DNA of 64,000 nt, taken from Chitinophagaceae bacterium (lineage in GTDB: Bacteria; Bacteroidota; Bacteroidia; Chitinophagales; Chitinophagaceae). The DNA is taken from positions 1 through 64,000 of the forward strand of contig JAHBTL010000017.1 in the NCBI GenBank assembly GCA_019638615.1. The letters are read 5' to 3'. Position numbers and translations under genes: made by a program. The notes beneath the pieces were generated by a model that was not told the origin of the DNA, did no database searches, and worked only from the letters and a program-made list of their open reading frames with translations. Of this stretch, positions 62,879 through 64,000 are shown piece after piece. Within the stretch, counting starts at the first letter, position 1. Every line of letters starts with the position of its first letter.

Positions 62879-64000
62879 TTGAATACCGCATCCTTTATAG
62901 CGCGCCGTATTGCGTTTAACCGCAATCGTTCATTTTCAAGATTTATTATGCGACTGGCCATAGCCGCTACCGCTATCAGCGTTGCAGTTATGATACTTAC
63001 ACTTGCATTTGTAAACGGCTTTCAGAATGTAGTGAGCCAGAAAATTTTCAGCTTCTGGGGGCATCTGCGGGTACAGCATTACGAGCAATATAAGTCGGCT
63101 ATCGCGGAGGAATCGCCGATCGAAAAAAACGATACGGTAGTAAGCAGTATCATGGCCATTAAAGGGGTGAAACAGGTTCAGCCTTTTGCCACCAAGTATG
63201 CCATTCTCAAAACCCCGGAATCTATTGAAGGGATATTATTCAAAGGCATAGACAACCAGTATGATTTTAGCTCCATGCAACAATTTCTTACCCGGGGACG
63301 ATGGCCTGCCTTTAACGACAGCACCTACAGCCGGGAAATAGTATTGTCGGAATATACCGCCAACCAACTGCAGTTGAACGTAAATGACAAGGTGCTGATC
63401 TATTTCTTTAAAGGTAATAATGAGAAGCCCCGCCCGGACAAACTGACGATAACAGGGTTGTATAAAACCAATATGGAGGAGTACGATAAATTGTATGCCA
63501 TCGGAGACCTGAAACTGGTACAACGCCTGAACGATTGGGATAAAGGTGAAATAGGAGGATACGAAATATTTTTAGATGATTACCAGAAGATAGATGAGTT
63601 GAATGACCGGATATTTGAAGCATTACCGGATAAATGGGGAAGTAAGTCCATCAAAGATGTATATCCCAATATATTCGACTGGCTGCAACTGCAGGACATT
63701 AACCGGTATGTTGTATTAGGGGTGATGATCGTAATTGCAATTATTAACCTTGTAACCTGTCTCATCATTATGGTGCTGGAGCGCACACGCATGATCGGGG
63801 TATTAAAAGCAGTGGGCGCTACAGACTGGACCGTGCAAAAAATATTTACATGGCAGGGCGCTATTATTACTTCGGTAGGGATAGCCATTGGTTTGGCAAT
63901 AGGACTGGGCGTATGTTACTTTCAGCAGCAAACGGGCTTCATGAAGTTTTGGGACGAAAATGCTTACTATATGCTGGTTGTGCCTGTAAAACTGGTATGG
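62879..64000 (+). CDS. LolC/E-type ABC transporter permease, 5' part
   Basis: The open frame runs off the window, so only the first 374 codons are seen. No suitable ATG exists; TTG at 62879 begins NTASFIARRIAFNRNRSFSRFIMRLAI, a canonical LolC/LolE start, and a transmembrane helix (IAATAISVAVMILTLAFVNGF) follows. The large periplasmic MacB-like domain comes next (about 60-270), then the FtsX-type membrane domain (VLGVMIVIAIINLVTCLIIMVLERTRMIGVLKAVGAT, about 280 on). These permeases export lipoproteins or peptides with an ATPase partner that would lie outside the window. Confidence 0.85.
   Translation, partial: MNTASFIARRIAFNRNRSFSRFIMRLAIAATAISVAVMILTLAFVNGFQNVVSQKIFSFWGHLRVQHYEQYKSAIAEESPIEKNDTVVSSIMAIKGVKQVQPFATKYAILKTPESIEGILFKGIDNQYDFSSMQQFLTRGRWPAFNDSTYSREIVLSEYTANQLQLNVNDKVLIYFFKGNNEKPRPDKLTITGLYKTNMEEYDKLYAIGDLKLVQRLNDWDKGEIGGYEIFLDDYQKIDELNDRIFEALPDKWGSKSIKDVYPNIFDWLQLQDINRYVVLGVMIVIAIINLVTCLIIMVLERTRMIGVLKAVGATDWTVQKIFTWQGAIITSVGIAIGLAIGLGVCYFQQQTGFMKFWDENAYYMLVVPVKLVW

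Overview
The window looks like a chromosome segment of a Bacteroidota bacterium, most likely a member of the Chitinophagaceae. The evidence is a SusC/SusD pair with FecR and an ECF sigma factor, a type IX secretion plug protein, PVC-type c-heme dehydrogenase fusions, DUF1080 proteins, promoters of the TTTG-N18/19-TAnnTTTG kind, and lipoprotein signals throughout. No transposase, integrase, rRNA or CRISPR array was found.

Layout. 1-2.8 kb: a three-gene cluster with a secreted transglutaminase-like protein, a short secreted protein with one RHS core and an unassigned C-terminal domain, and a four-helix membrane protein that could be its immunity partner. 3.2 kb: an atypical tRNA-Cys(GCA)-like gene. 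3.6-6.6 kb: a lipoprotein, a TlpA-type thioredoxin lipoprotein and a small coiled-coil protein. 7.0-14.4 kb: a six-gene operon (Nramp-fold transporter without the metal-binding motifs, NAD-dependent epimerase-like protein, DapA-family aldolase, M20 amidohydrolase, secreted alpha/beta hydrolase, GMC oxidoreductase). 14.4-18.4 kb: a TonB-domain protein, a LacI-type regulator and a secreted esterase. 19.4-49.4 kb: a large catabolic region containing two PVC-type heme-binding dehydrogenases, two DUF1080 proteins, ThuA, nitrilase, ECF sigma, FecR, SusC, SusD, a ceramidase-like enzyme, M20 amidohydrolase, tandem CehA/McbA metallohydrolases, a dehydrogenase-azurin fusion and an AraC regulator. 50-54.4 kb: a metallophosphoesterase and a Dabb / Tm-1-like / TIM-barrel cluster. 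54.5-57.7 kb: a TIR-LRR-Roc-COR-TIR protein. 57.9-64 kb: a transaldolase-like aldolase, the SRP RNA, a TonB-dependent siderophore-type receptor, a T9SS plug protein and the 5' part of a LolC/E-type permease.

How the genes may work together. In the 19-49 kb region the SusC/SusD pair would import an oligomeric or glycosylated substrate. Its STN domain fits with FecR and an ECF sigma factor as a trans-envelope switch. Secreted c-heme and azurin-containing dehydrogenases could oxidise sugars and pass electrons to periplasmic carriers, while DUF1080, ThuA, ceramidase, amidohydrolase and CehA enzymes would cleave glycosidic and amide or ester bonds. The exact substrate cannot be read from the sequence. 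The 7-14 kb operon looks like a second catabolic module.

The strongest candidates for unusual biology are the double-TIR Roco-type protein, the short RHS toxin-like cluster, the atypical tRNA, the Nramp-fold protein without metal ligands, and the His-rich N-termini shared by three neighbouring secreted proteins. Several dispersed repeats and short palindromes fill the longer intergenic gaps.
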